64,000 nucleotides of DNA, taken from assembly GCA_021848545.1 (NCBI GenBank), contig JAJZUL010000011.1:1-64000 (forward strand). Reading direction: 5' to 3'. The DNA is from Pseudomonadota bacterium. GTDB lineage: Bacteria; Pseudomonadota; Alphaproteobacteria; Rhodospirillales; Magnetospirillaceae. This document shows positions 1 to 8,190 of this stretch, one piece after another; the first letter of the stretch is position 1; each line of letters opens with the position of its first letter. Below the pieces are notes generated by a model. That model was given only the letters and a program-made list of their open reading frames with translations, did not search any database and was not told the origin of the DNA. The position numbers and the translations under genes were made by a program.

Positions 1-191
1 GGTCGTCCATAATTCTTTCCCACGACGGCCGCAACCCCGGGCCTAAGAACGAGATCGTCCCTTGCGCATGCCGTTAAGAACGAACTCTTTACTAACGGAG
101 CCCGTTGGTCAAGGTTTCGTTCCTAAGGTCGCCCCCCGAATTTAGCACCGGTGCAAATGACGGTGTTTGCACTGATGCAAGGGACGGTGCG
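1..191. other. Non-coding left edge, possible IS flank
   Basis: No convincing gene is visible. The octamer TAAGAACG occurs twice (about 43-50 and 74-81) and the stretch leads directly into an IS66 TnpA remnant. It may therefore be the upstream part of a decayed insertion sequence, but no matching terminal inverted repeat is visible inside the window. Confidence 0.3.
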
Positions 192-302
192 ATGGCCAAG
201 GTTGGGGTTATATCCGACGTTGAGCGCCGCCGACGGTGGAGCGCGGATCAGAAGCGGGTGGTAGTGGCGGCGGCGGTGCTGCAGGCGCTGGCCGGCCGAT
301 GA
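192..302 (+). pseudogene. IS66-family TnpA (OrfA) N-terminal remnant
   Basis: The frame from ATG 192 encodes 36 residues. The segment VERRRRWSADQKR is typical of the start of the IS66 accessory protein TnpA, where it leads into a helix-turn-helix DNA-binding domain. After VVVAAAVLQALAGR the frame stops, where an intact protein would continue for another 80-100 residues, so the helix-turn-helix is lost. The stop abuts the end of the convergent ATPase gene. The family call rests on the RRRRWS motif and is reasonably but not fully secure. Confidence 0.5.
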
Positions 303-1475
303 TCATGGTTTCGCTCCCAGCCAGGCCATCATCTCGGTAAGCCCAATGGCCTCCAGGCCATCCTTCAGTGGATATCGCTCGGTGCCGGGATAGACCACGA
401 AACGGGCATCGGGCTTGATGTCGTCGCAGGCCAGCCAGAATCCCTTCGATGGCTGCGGCGACAGGCTGCGCTTGATCTCGATGGCCCAAAGGCGACCTGA
501 TCCGGTGGACAGGATCAGGTCGATCTCGGCCCCTGCCGATGTCCGATAAAATCCAGCCTGAGCGGTGGAAGGGGCTGCCGACAGCAGGTTCTCAATGACG
601 TAGCCTTCCCAGCTGGCCCCCGCCACGGGATGCCCCAGAAGGTCGTCGAGGGTCTCCAGCCCCAGCAGCGTATGCACAATGCCGCTGTCGCGGACGAAGA
701 CGCGCGGCGATTTGACCATGCGCTTGCCGGTATTGGACATCCACGGCGTCAGCCGTCGCACCAGCAGCAGGTCGACCAGCAGGTCGAGATAACGGGCGAC
801 GGTGACGCCGGTGACCCCCAGGCCCTGGCCGATGCGCGCGGCGTTGAGCAGCCCCCCTTGTTCATGGGCCAGCATGGTCCAGAATCGGCGCAGCGTTTCC
901 GCCGGCACCCTTGGCCCCAACTGAGGGATGTCGCGTTCCAGATAGGTGCGGATGAAGGCCTGCCGCCACTCGGCGCTGTCGCGGTCATCATGTGCCAGGA
1001 AGCTGTCGGGGAAGCCGCCGCGCAGCCAGTGACGATCCATATCGCCGATGCCCTTTACCACTTCCTGGGCGTCGAACGGGGTCAACTCGAACGTGGCGAT
1101 GCGCCCGGCCAGGGTCTCCGATGATTGCTTCAGGAGTTCGATGGAGGCAGACCCAAGCAGGAGGAAGCGGTCAGACCGACGACCTCGCCGCCGACCGGCG
1201 TCGATCAATCCGCGCAGGACTTTGAACAAATCAGGCGCGCGCTGGACTTCGTCGAGAATGACAAGCTTGTCTTCGTGGGCGGCCAGGTACAGTTCGGGTT
1301 CCGCCAGCTTGGCCAGATCGGAAGGCGATTCGAGATCGAGATAGATGGACTGGCGGCTCTCGCCGATTTCCAGCGCAAGCGTGGTCTTGCCACTCTGGCG
1401 AGGTCCGAGCAATGCTACTGCCGGATGGCGCTGGAGCAGGTTCTCGATGGCGGGGCGGTGACGGCGTTCGATCAT
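303..1475 (-). CDS. AAA ATPase with DUF4143 domain
   Basis: The 390-residue protein has a Walker A motif GPRQSGKT at about residues 24-31 and a Walker B motif VILDEVQ near 70. The C-terminal half resembles DUF4143, which carries a PD-(D/E)XK nuclease-like fold; the strand AEIDLIL near residue 315 and the following IEIK fit that fold. Such ATPases are scattered accessory genes of unknown physiological role, often near mobile DNA, as here. The start codon at 1475 lies inside a perfect inverted repeat (1473-1515) that could be an autoregulatory operator. Length matches the family. Confidence 0.85.
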   Translation of the reverse strand: MIERRHRPAIENLLQRHPAVALLGPRQSGKTTLALEIGESRQSIYLDLESPSDLAKLAEPELYLAAHEDKLVILDEVQRAPDLFKVLRGLIDAGRRRGRRSDRFLLLGSASIELLKQSSETLAGRIATFELTPFDAQEVVKGIGDMDRHWLRGGFPDSFLAHDDRDSAEWRQAFIRTYLERDIPQLGPRVPAETLRRFWTMLAHEQGGLLNAARIGQGLGVTGVTVARYLDLLVDLLLVRRLTPWMSNTGKRMVKSPRVFVRDSGIVHTLLGLETLDDLLGHPVAGASWEGYVIENLLSAAPSTAQAGFYRTSAGAEIDLILSTGSGRLWAIEIKRSLSPQPSKGFWLACDDIKPDARFVVYPGTERYPLKDGLEAIGLTEMMAWLGAKP

Positions 1476-1515
1476 CCTTGCAATTATGATATCGGATGTA
1501 AGAATTGCAAGGATG
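1473..1515. promoter_or_regulatory. Perfect 13-bp inverted repeat over the ATPase start codon
   Basis: CATCCTTGCAATT (1473-1485) and AATTGCAAGGATG (1503-1515) are exact reverse complements separated by 17 AT-rich bases. The left arm contains the ATG and the AAGG ribosome-binding element of the minus-strand ATPase gene. It could be a repressor operator, an RNA hairpin controlling translation, or a symmetric divergent start region. Function is inferred. Confidence 0.5.
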
Positions 1516-1552
1516 AAGCGAGGGCCTGGGGTCGGCCAAGGAGAGGAGCGAC

Positions 1553-1693
1553 ATGGACGATTGGGATGCGCCGGACGGCATCGATCTGAACGGTCCCTTG
1601 CCGCACCACAAGATTCAGATCCTATGGAAGCGAGCGGCGGCCGGGTCGGCTACCTTGGTTGCTGCGAAACATCCAGGGGAGCAGCCGATATGA
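1553..1693 (+). CDS. Possible 46-residue acidic-N-terminus small protein
   Basis: ATG 1553 is preceded by a strong AAGGAGAGGAG ribosome-binding site. The frame encodes 46 residues beginning MDDWDAPDGIDLNG and ending in a basic tail. It lies just downstream of the 1473-1515 inverted repeat and divergent from the ATPase gene, so the two could share control. No family is recognised. The case rests on the ribosome-binding site and position only; it may be a remnant of a longer gene. Confidence 0.35.
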   Translation: MDDWDAPDGIDLNGPLPHHKIQILWKRAAAGSATLVAAKHPGEQPI

Positions 1694-1702
1694 CGAGGAC
1701 AG

Positions 1703-2110
1703 TTAGGATTGCGGTTCCGACCACCGCTCTGGAGCAGGATAGCACGCTTGTGCCAGCGCCATCAGTGCCCGGTGGACCTCCACCAGGGTAATCGGGTGAA
1801 GGCGCGTTGGAGCGGAGCGACTAGGCCGTTGAGGCCGCCGCAGCGTGCGGAGAGGCCCCATCGGGGCCCCGGAGCGCAAGCGAAGATAACCCAGAGATCG
1901 CGCAAGCGAGGATAGCCAAGGGCGCGGACGCGCCCGCCCGGCGATTGAGGGAAATAGACATAATGCAGGGGAAGCGGGTTCACCCGATTCCCCTGGGACC
2001 TCCACCATCGCCAGGGTGTCGCGCCGGCAATAGGCCAGTAGCGCCTGCCGCAGCGTCACCGGCTTCCTTCGCCGCCACCTTGCCCGAGGCCATCCGCCAC
2101 AGGGCGCCCA
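1703..2110 (-). pseudogene. C-terminal remnant of a DUF2779-like gene, interrupted by a MITE-like element
   Basis: Reading the minus strand from about 2060 gives ALLAYCRRDTLAMVEV, which matches the conserved end of DUF2779 proteins. At 2005 the reading enters a 212-bp repeat element and resumes after it as VEVHRALMALAQAC to the stop at 1703. Removing the element plus one copy of the 10-bp direct repeat GGACCTCCAC joins the two halves in frame as DTLAMVEVHRALMALA. The N-terminal bulk of the gene is absent from the window, so the gene was dead or truncated in any case. The left boundary of homology is approximate. Confidence 0.6.
1784..1995. mobile_element. 212-bp MITE-like element with 14-bp inverted ends and 10-bp target duplication
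   Basis: The element begins CAGGGTAATCGGGT (1784-1797) and ends ACCCGATTCCCCTG (1982-1995); the ends are inverted repeats with one mismatch. It is flanked on both sides by GGACCTCCAC (1774-1783 and 1996-2005). It encodes no protein. The interior includes CGACTAGGCCGTTGAGG, AGCGTGCGGAGAGGCCCCAT and GCCCGGCGATTGAGGG, and the right end folds as a hairpin. Close relatives are at 52511-52854 and a diverged one at 53749-53864, so it belongs to a dispersed family, presumably mobilised in trans. Confidence 0.75.
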
Positions 2111-2160
2111 GTCGAAGTGCAGGAAACGCCGGTTGCGTGCCCCCGCAACCAAACAAATCA

Positions 2161-2194
2161 AAGGCTTAGCCCGTAATACGGCTAAGCCTTTTTT
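2161..2194 (+). terminator. Rho-independent terminator, probably bidirectional
   Basis: AAGGCTTAGCC (2161-2171) and GGCTAAGCCTT (2180-2190) form an 11-bp stem followed by a run of T to 2194. The A-rich sequence upstream of the stem would serve the minus-strand small membrane protein gene that ends at 2229. Confidence 0.75.
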
Positions 2195-2228
2195 GCGTCT
2201 GGAAGCAACCGAGCCGGAATTTCACAGG

Positions 2229-2450
2229 TCACAGCAGCCATCGGTAAATCCCCAGCACGTCAATGGCGACGAACACCCCTTGCAGGGCGGTGAGCGCAGG
2301 GTCCCCGGTTCGGATGCCGACCCAGGTCCAAGAGAGGGACGAGACCAGGAAGAAGGTGAATCCCCAACCACTCTCCGGCGTGTTGGCCGCCAGAAATCCG
2401 GCGCCGATAATGCCGGCTATGGTGCCGACCCACTTGGTTGTTGACAGCAT
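2229..2450 (-). CDS. Small membrane protein of unknown function
   Basis: The 73-residue protein has two or three hydrophobic segments: roughly residues 8-22, 29-48 and 52-72. ATG 2450 is chosen over the in-frame TTG one codon upstream because GAGGGG lies 7 bases before it. No catalytic motif is visible. The size and the Trp-Gly/Gly-Ile pattern recall small half-transporter proteins (SemiSWEET or PnuC-like), but this is only an impression. It is followed by the terminator at 2161-2194 and appears monocistronic. Confidence 0.6.
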   Translation of the reverse strand: MLSTTKWVGTIAGIIGAGFLAANTPESGWGFTFFLVSSLSWTWVGIRTGDPALTALQGVFVAIDVLGIYRWLL

Positions 2451-2569
2451 CAACGCCCCTCGTACCCATCAGTGCCGGGCTTGCCGACGCCGGTTATCGT
2501 CCCCGCCGCCGCGGCGGAAACATCGCGGACATAGGCGAGCCCAAGAGATTTCCCCCGACGCGTCGTCAA

Positions 2570-3881
2570 TCAAGTCCGGCGCAGGGCCAGACAAGTGATG
2601 TCGTCCGCCTGACTGCGGCCGGCGGCGAAATCGGTGACCGCGGTGACCAGAGCGTCCACCAGGGCCTGCGGCGCCCGATCGCCATGTTGGCGCAACAGCG
2701 CCATCACCGCCTCTTCGCCAAACAATTCGTCGGTGGGCGACATCGCCTCGGTAATGCCATCGGTGTACATCACCACGCTGTCGCCGGGGGACAGTTCGAT
2801 CATGCCGGCGGTATAGCGCGCGTCCTCGTCGATGCCGATGGCCGGTCCGGTCGGACGCAGGCGCACCAGATCGTCGCCCCGGATGGCGATGGCGTCGGTA
2901 TGGCCGGCGCTGCACCATTCGAAGCGGCCGTCGGTCCGGTCGAACAAACCCAGGAACACGGTGACGAACATGACCTCGCTGTTTTCCGCCGCGATCCTGG
3001 CGTTGAGCCGGGACAACAGGGAATCGGCGGTATCGGTCGCCGATGTCGCCAACGCGCGCAGGGCGGTGCGCGAGACCGCCATGAAAAAGGCGGCGGGCAT
3101 GCCCTTGCCCGAAACGTCGGCGACGGTGACGGCGATGCGCCGGTCGTCCAGGGCGAAGACGTCGTAGAAATCGCCGCCCACCGCCTTGGCCGGCTCCATC
3201 ACCGCCCCGATTTCGGCCCCGGCGAAAACCGGCATGGCGGGGGGCAGGATGGAGCGCTGCAACCGCGCCGACAGGGCCATCTCGCGCTGGCTGTCGCGCC
3301 GCGCCACCAGGGCGCGCACCACCCGCGCGAAAGCCTGGGCGAAAGGCGTCACCGCATCCGCCTGTTCCGCCAGGGCGTCGAGCAGAGCGGGGTCGATGTC
3401 CGCATGTTCCAGGGCGTTGGCCGCCTGTAGCAGATAGCCGAGCGGCCGGCTGACATTGTCCAGCCGGCGGGCCAGTTCGCGGATGATCGGCAGGGACGCC
3501 TCGGGGTAGGAGCCGATCAAATGATGCAGATCGGCCTGGCGGATGCGCAGCAGCGACATCTCGGTCGTGGCGATCACCGTCGCGGTGCGCGGCACGTCGG
3601 CCAGCGCCCCCATCTCGCCCAGGAAATGGCCGGGGCCGACCATGGCGATGCGTGACGATCCCAGGGGGCTTTCCGCGAGAACCTCGGCCTCGCCGGAGAC
3701 GACGATCTCGGCCTCGTTGCCCTTTTCGCCCTGGTGGAACAGAACGGTTCCCTGCGGAACGACCATCGATTCGCACGCCGCCGCCAGTTGTTCGAGAAAG
3801 GAATCCGGCATCGAGGCGAACAACGGCAAGGCCCGCACGGCGGCCTTTCGATCGGCGAGGGCGGTTCCGGCCGCCGCCGCC

Positions 3882-3910
<29 letters not shown>
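2570..3910 (-). CDS. cNMP-binding domain / SpoIIE-type PP2C phosphatase
   Basis: The N-terminal third is a cyclic-nucleotide-binding domain (PLFASMPDSFLEQL, then GEMGALADVPRTATV). The C-terminal 200 residues are a PP2C/SpoIIE phosphatase with metal-binding signatures GGDFYDVF, ADVSGKGMPAAFFMA and YTDGITEA. Such phosphatases dephosphorylate STAS anti-anti-sigma factors. A STAS protein and its likely kinase lie about 1-2.5 kb upstream on the same strand, so together they look like a partner-switching module with an ABC ATPase gene embedded in it. The start is uncertain: ATG 3910 overlaps the ABC gene by 29 bases; 3937 and 3895 are alternatives. Confidence 0.88.
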
Positions 3911-4619
<709 letters not shown>

Positions 4620-4658
4620 GCCCGTCGCCTCAGAGCTTGTAAATCAATCGAACTTGCA

Positions 4659-4721
4659 AAAGAACGCCCATTGGAAACGCTGGCGTTTTTCCGTCGATTT
4701 CACGCCGGATGGGCATTCTTT
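4659..4721 (-). terminator. Large hairpin between STAS and ABC ATPase genes
   Basis: AAAGAACGCCCAT (4659-4671) pairs with ATGGGCATTCTTT (4709-4721) with one mismatch. A smaller hairpin, AACGCTGGCGTT, lies inside the loop. On the minus strand the stem is followed by TTTGC. It could attenuate or terminate transcription after the STAS gene. Confidence 0.45.
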
Positions 4722-4730
4722 CACAAACCC

Positions 4731-5069
4731 TCAGGCCCGGCAGGCGGCGACCGCCTCGTCGCGCGCGCCGCAGACCGTCAGGATAGTGGTGAATCCGCTG
4801 GCGTCGAAGACGTCGAAAATGAGCGGGCGCAGGTTGCAAAAGGCGACCCGCCCTTTCACCGCCTTGATTTTCTTGCCCGCGATCAGGACCGAGCGCAATC
4901 CGGCGCTGGAGATGTAATCGACCTCCGCCATATCGATGACCATGCGGGTGGCGCCTTTGCCGATTTCGGCCAGAAGCGCCGTTTCCACGTCGTTACAGGT
5001 ATCGGTATCGACCTTGCCTTCCAACGCGACGATGGTCACCGGCCCGTCCTGACTGATGGAAACCTTCAT
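4731..5069 (-). CDS. STAS-domain anti-anti-sigma factor
   Basis: A single STAS domain of 112 residues with the phosphorylation-site motif DYISSAGLRS at about 51-60 (Ser54 or Ser55 is the expected target). ATG 5069 is supported by AGGAAGGA eight bases upstream. Its ATG overlaps the stop of the upstream ATPase gene (ATGA), which indicates translational coupling. In partner switching the unphosphorylated STAS protein binds the anti-sigma kinase; the SpoIIE phosphatase at 2570 would reactivate it. No sigma factor gene is in the window. Confidence 0.9.
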   Translation of the reverse strand: MKVSISQDGPVTIVALEGKVDTDTCNDVETALLAEIGKGATRMVIDMAEVDYISSAGLRSVLIAGKKIKAVKGRVAFCNLRPLIFDVFDASGFTTILTVCGARDEAVAACRA

Positions 5070-5530
5070 CGGGCACGTCCTTCCTTTTCTCGGCCCGGGC
5101 GAGCCTGCCCGAATCCCTTCGTGATCGTCAGCCGGTTGGTATCGCCGTCGCGGCTGTAATCGCACGAATCCGTGAACGTCTTTACCAGATGGATGCCCAG
5201 CCCACCAATCGCGCGATCCTCGATATCGGAATCGAGATCCGGCGGCGGCTGGTCCAGCGGGTTGAAGGCGCGTCCATCGTCGATCAGGGTGATGGTGACC
5301 ATCCCGGCCGGCGATCGGAGCAGTTCCACGGTGATCCGGTGGGAGCCGTCATCGTCATAGGCGTAAGAGACGATGTTGGTGAACAGCTCGTCCAGAGCCA
5401 GACGAATCCGCCCCACGCCCTGTTCGTCGCCGCCCGCCCGCCGGCAGAACGCATCGACCACGTCCAGCAAGGTCTGCCGGTTGGCCAGATCGTTGTCGAA
5501 GTGCAGGACGGCACTGTCCTTACGCGCCAT
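5066..5530 (-). CDS. RsbW/SpoIIAB-type ATPase (anti-sigma kinase-like)
   Basis: A 154-residue HATPase_c domain with N-box ALDELFTNIVSYAY, G1 box LIDDGRAFNP and G2 box GGLGIHLVKTF. This is the fold of serine kinases that phosphorylate STAS partners and sequester sigma factors or other clients. ATG 5530 has GGAAGGGGG upstream and overlaps the glycosyltransferase stop (TGATG), so the two genes are probably co-translated. The client protein cannot be told from sequence; it might be an enzyme of the lipid locus instead of a sigma factor. Confidence 0.88.
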   Translation of the reverse strand: MARKDSAVLHFDNDLANRQTLLDVVDAFCRRAGGDEQGVGRIRLALDELFTNIVSYAYDDDGSHRITVELLRSPAGMVTITLIDDGRAFNPLDQPPPDLDSDIEDRAIGGLGIHLVKTFTDSCDYSRDGDTNRLTITKGFGQARPGREKEGRAR

Positions 5531-6717
5531 CACCCGCCCCCTTCCGCTTTGTGGAGTTCGTTTCCGTTCGCATCGCCCATCCGCCGACCGCGCCACCAGA
5601 TGTCCCGCCCCGCCAGCGCATGCAGGGCCACGCCCGGCATGATCAGTTCCCGCGCCATCATGGCAACAAGGTGGAATTGGTTAAAGTGCATTCTCCGCTG
5701 TTTCAACCAGACCGTTTCGGCCGCCATCCACAATCCGGCCTGGGTCGCGCCCCAGAAGCCCGCCTGAAGCGGGGTCAGACCCCACAGCGCCGTCAGGCCG
5801 GCGGTCAGGCAGCCGACCGACGCGATCAGACCGGCCAAAGGCTCCAACGCGAAGACGATCGGAACCATCCGTTTGCGATGGCGGGCCCAGCGCAATTGCC
5901 GTCCCCAGATTTCGGCGAAGCGCCGTTTCCCCACCGGATGCGGGGCGCCTTTGGCGATCAGACGGGTGCGCAGCCCCAGCCGGCGGACCGCCAGGGCGGC
6001 GGCATGGTCCTCGGCGCTGGCCGCCGCCATCGCCGTTACGCCGCCCATGCGGGCGAAAACCTCCGCCGTCAGCGTCATGACCCCTCCCACCGCGGTGATT
6101 CCGCCCAGCCGGTCGGCCAGCTCCAGCCAGCGCAACTGGTGGCCGTTGAGAAAGGCGCATTCGATTTCCGCCGCCAGTCCCGAAGGTTCGCAGCCGGCCT
6201 TGGCGGCGGAAACCAGGCCTATGTCGTTTCCCAATTGCGCCACGGCGTCGTCGAGATAGCCCGGGGGCAGGTCCAATCCGCCATCGACCAGGATCAGCAG
6301 CGGCCGGTCGGCGGCGGCGAAGCCCTTCACCAGATTGTCGAGCTTGGGGTTGCCGGTCGGCGCCTCGTCGCCGATCAGCACCGCGCCCATCCCGCCCGCC
6401 AGGGACGCGACGAAGGCCCGCGCCGGCGCGACGGCGCCGTCCTCATCCCGCGCGCAGCAGATCAGGACCTGATCGTCGGGGCGGAGCTGGCGCCGCAGCG
6501 CGGTGAAGAAGCGCGGCGAGGCGTCGCGTTCCCCCTGCAACGGCACCAGGATGGCGGCGGCGGTCCGCCGCCCCGGCCTCCGCGCGTGCCGGGGCGGCGG
6601 CAGCGCGGCCGTCGTCACATGCAGCGCCAGGGTCCCGCCGCCCCAGGCCAGAAGAAACAGATCAAGCAATCCGCAGCCCCCGAAACTCCTTGCCAGCCAT
6701 CCGGCAATACGTACCAT
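5530..6717 (-). CDS. GT21-like (ceramide glucosyltransferase / HpnI family) glycosyltransferase
   Basis: The 395-residue protein has an N-terminal hydrophobic segment (about 1-35), a GT-A catalytic domain and C-terminal membrane helices after about 285. GT21-like features are GNPKLDNLVKGF, the acidic pair in ILVDGGLDLPP, the third Asp motif ASAEDHAA and the (Q/R)xxRW motif in GRQLRWARHRK. Family members transfer sugar to ceramide or hopanoid lipids. The nearby serine palmitoyltransferase-type gene favours ceramide, but this is inference. ATG 6717 is chosen because upstream sequence looks non-coding and faces the divergent MFS gene. Confidence 0.72.
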   Translation of the reverse strand: MVRIAGWLARSFGGCGLLDLFLLAWGGGTLALHVTTAALPPPRHARRPGRRTAAAILVPLQGERDASPRFFTALRRQLRPDDQVLICCARDEDGAVAPARAFVASLAGGMGAVLIGDEAPTGNPKLDNLVKGFAAADRPLLILVDGGLDLPPGYLDDAVAQLGNDIGLVSAAKAGCEPSGLAAEIECAFLNGHQLRWLELADRLGGITAVGGVMTLTAEVFARMGGVTAMAAASAEDHAAALAVRRLGLRTRLIAKGAPHPVGKRRFAEIWGRQLRWARHRKRMVPIVFALEPLAGLIASVGCLTAGLTALWGLTPLQAGFWGATQAGLWMAAETVWLKQRRMHFNQFHLVAMMARELIMPGVALHALAGRDIWWRGRRMGDANGNELHKAEGGG

Positions 6718-6777
6718 CGCCCGGTCCGACAAGAACCAGTTTTCGTTTTCCGGACGGCTTACGGCAGGGAGCGTACC

Positions 6778-7974
6778 ATTTCCAGGCAGCTTCGCCCGCT
6801 CATCGCCATCATGCTCCTCGACGGGTTCGGATTCGGTCTGGGACTTCCGGTGTTGCCGCCGCTGATCTCCCATTTCGTCGGCGGCGACGCTGTCGCCACC
6901 GCCCAGGCTCTGGCCGGTTTGTTCTCGCTGTTTTCCGCCATCCAGTTCCTCGCCATGCCGGTGCTGGGCGGCTTAAGCGACCGTTTCGGGCGGCGGCCGA
7001 TCTTTCTGTGGTCGCTGACCGGGGCGATGGGGGATTATCTGGTGTCGGCGGTGGCGCCCCATCTCTGGTGGCTGTTCGCCGCCCGCATCTGGACCGGCGT
7101 CACCGCCGCCAACGTGGTGGTGGCCAATGCCCAGGTCGCCGATTTCACCCCGCCGGAGCGGCGCGCCCATCTGTTCGGTCTGGTCGCCGGCCTGTTCGGC
7201 CTGGGATTGATCGTCGGCGCCATCGTCGGCGGCGCCCTGTTCCCCCTGGGCCTGCGCGCCGGTTTCATCGCGGCGACGGCGGTGGCGGCGGTCAATGTCG
7301 GTCTGGCCGCTTTTCTTCTGCCGGAATCCCTGGCGCCGAATCTGCGCCGTTCGCCGGAAAAGGCCGAAATGATTCCGCTGCTGGCGATCCGGGTGCTGCG
7401 GCGTCGGCCGGCCGGCTTCGGCCTGGCCGTTTCCTTGGTGCTGGGCTGGCTGGCGGCCGCGTCCATCCAGGCGATCTGGCTGGTCTATACCGCCGATCGC
7501 TACGGCTGGACCCCGCTTCAGAACGGCTTCGGTCTGGCCGTGTACGGGATCGCCATGGCCGTATCCCAGGGGGTGCTGGTGGGCTATGGCGTGAAGCGGT
7601 TCGGCGGCGGTGCCGTCATCCTGGGGGGGGTGGCGATCTCGGCCGCCGGCTGCGTCATCGCCGGGTTGGCCTCGGCCGGCTGGGGGGCCTATGTCGCCCT
7701 TGCCATCCTGGCGCTGGGCGAAATGGCGGTGCCGGCCACGCGCGGCCGGCTTTCGGGGTTGTTCCCGCCCGAGGAACAGGGGCGCCTGCAAGGGGTTTTG
7801 TCCAGCCTCAACAGTCTGGCGTCGGTGGCGGCGCCGCTGGTGGCGGCCGGCCTGTTTTCCCGTTTCGCCGCCATGGGCGGCATCGGTGCCGGCGCGCCGC
7901 TGTTCGGCGCCGCCCTGCTGTGCGCGTTGGGCGGGTTGGTGGCGTGGAAAAGCCTAGCAGTCCGTGAATCTTAG
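6778..7974 (+). CDS. TetA-like MFS transporter, probable AUU start
   Basis: A 12-helix major facilitator with the loop 2-3 motif GGLSDRFGRRP and helix 1 signature LLDGFGFGLGLPVLPPL. The first in-frame ATG, at 6811, falls inside helix 1 and has no ribosome-binding site. An in-frame ATT at 6778 is preceded by CAGGGAG about 7 bases upstream and gives ISRQLRPLIAIMLL, the normal N-terminus length for TetA relatives. I therefore favour initiation at ATT. The last codons and the TAG stop overlap the repeat at 7971. Substrate unknown. Confidence 0.8.
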   Translation: MSRQLRPLIAIMLLDGFGFGLGLPVLPPLISHFVGGDAVATAQALAGLFSLFSAIQFLAMPVLGGLSDRFGRRPIFLWSLTGAMGDYLVSAVAPHLWWLFAARIWTGVTAANVVVANAQVADFTPPERRAHLFGLVAGLFGLGLIVGAIVGGALFPLGLRAGFIAATAVAAVNVGLAAFLLPESLAPNLRRSPEKAEMIPLLAIRVLRRRPAGFGLAVSLVLGWLAAASIQAIWLVYTADRYGWTPLQNGFGLAVYGIAMAVSQGVLVGYGVKRFGGGAVILGGVAISAAGCVIAGLASAGWGAYVALAILALGEMAVPATRGRLSGLFPPEEQGRLQGVLSSLNSLASVAAPLVAAGLFSRFAAMGGIGAGAPLFGAALLCALGGLVAWKSLAVRES

Positions 7975-8111
7975 AGTGTGATGCCCTAAATGTGCATCAC
8001 ACTCTAAGTCGTTTTGTTTTTCCCTCTGCCTAAGCGCGCGCGTCCGCGCGCTTGGCCGCGCCCTCAATGGGCGCTAGAGCGGCGTGCCTCGTATTTAAGG
8101 CTCGCCGCTCT
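7971..8111. repeat. Four-hairpin intergenic repeat element, copy 1
   Basis: Four consecutive palindromes are visible. TTAGAGTGTGATGC/GCATCACACTCTAA is a perfect 14-bp stem; AAGCGCGCG/CGCGCGCTT is a perfect 9-bp stem. GCGCCC/GGGCGC follows around TCAAT, then AGAGCGGCG/CGCCGCTCT. A second copy with the same order of stems is at 32601-32759. The element supplies the stop codon of the MFS gene. Confidence 0.75.
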
Positions 8112-8190
8112 TAAGCCGGGAAATCCTGGCGCCGCCGGCCCATGACAATTCCTCATCATTCCAAATTGAGCTTGGGGAGAGCGGAGGGGC

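Noticed and set aside
105-191. N-terminal extension of the IS66 TnpA remnant from the start at 105
   Set aside because: TnpA proteins begin close to the VERRRRW motif; the extra residues have no similarity pattern.
2129-2150. tRNA 3' end (GGTTGCG...CGCAACCA)
   Set aside because: Only a simple hairpin is present; no acceptor, D or anticodon arms can be drawn upstream.
5551-6777. Upstream part of the long plus frame that leads into the MFS gene
   Set aside because: It is antisense to the GT21-like gene and the translation is Gln/Arg-rich nonsense; MFS homology begins only at about 6778.
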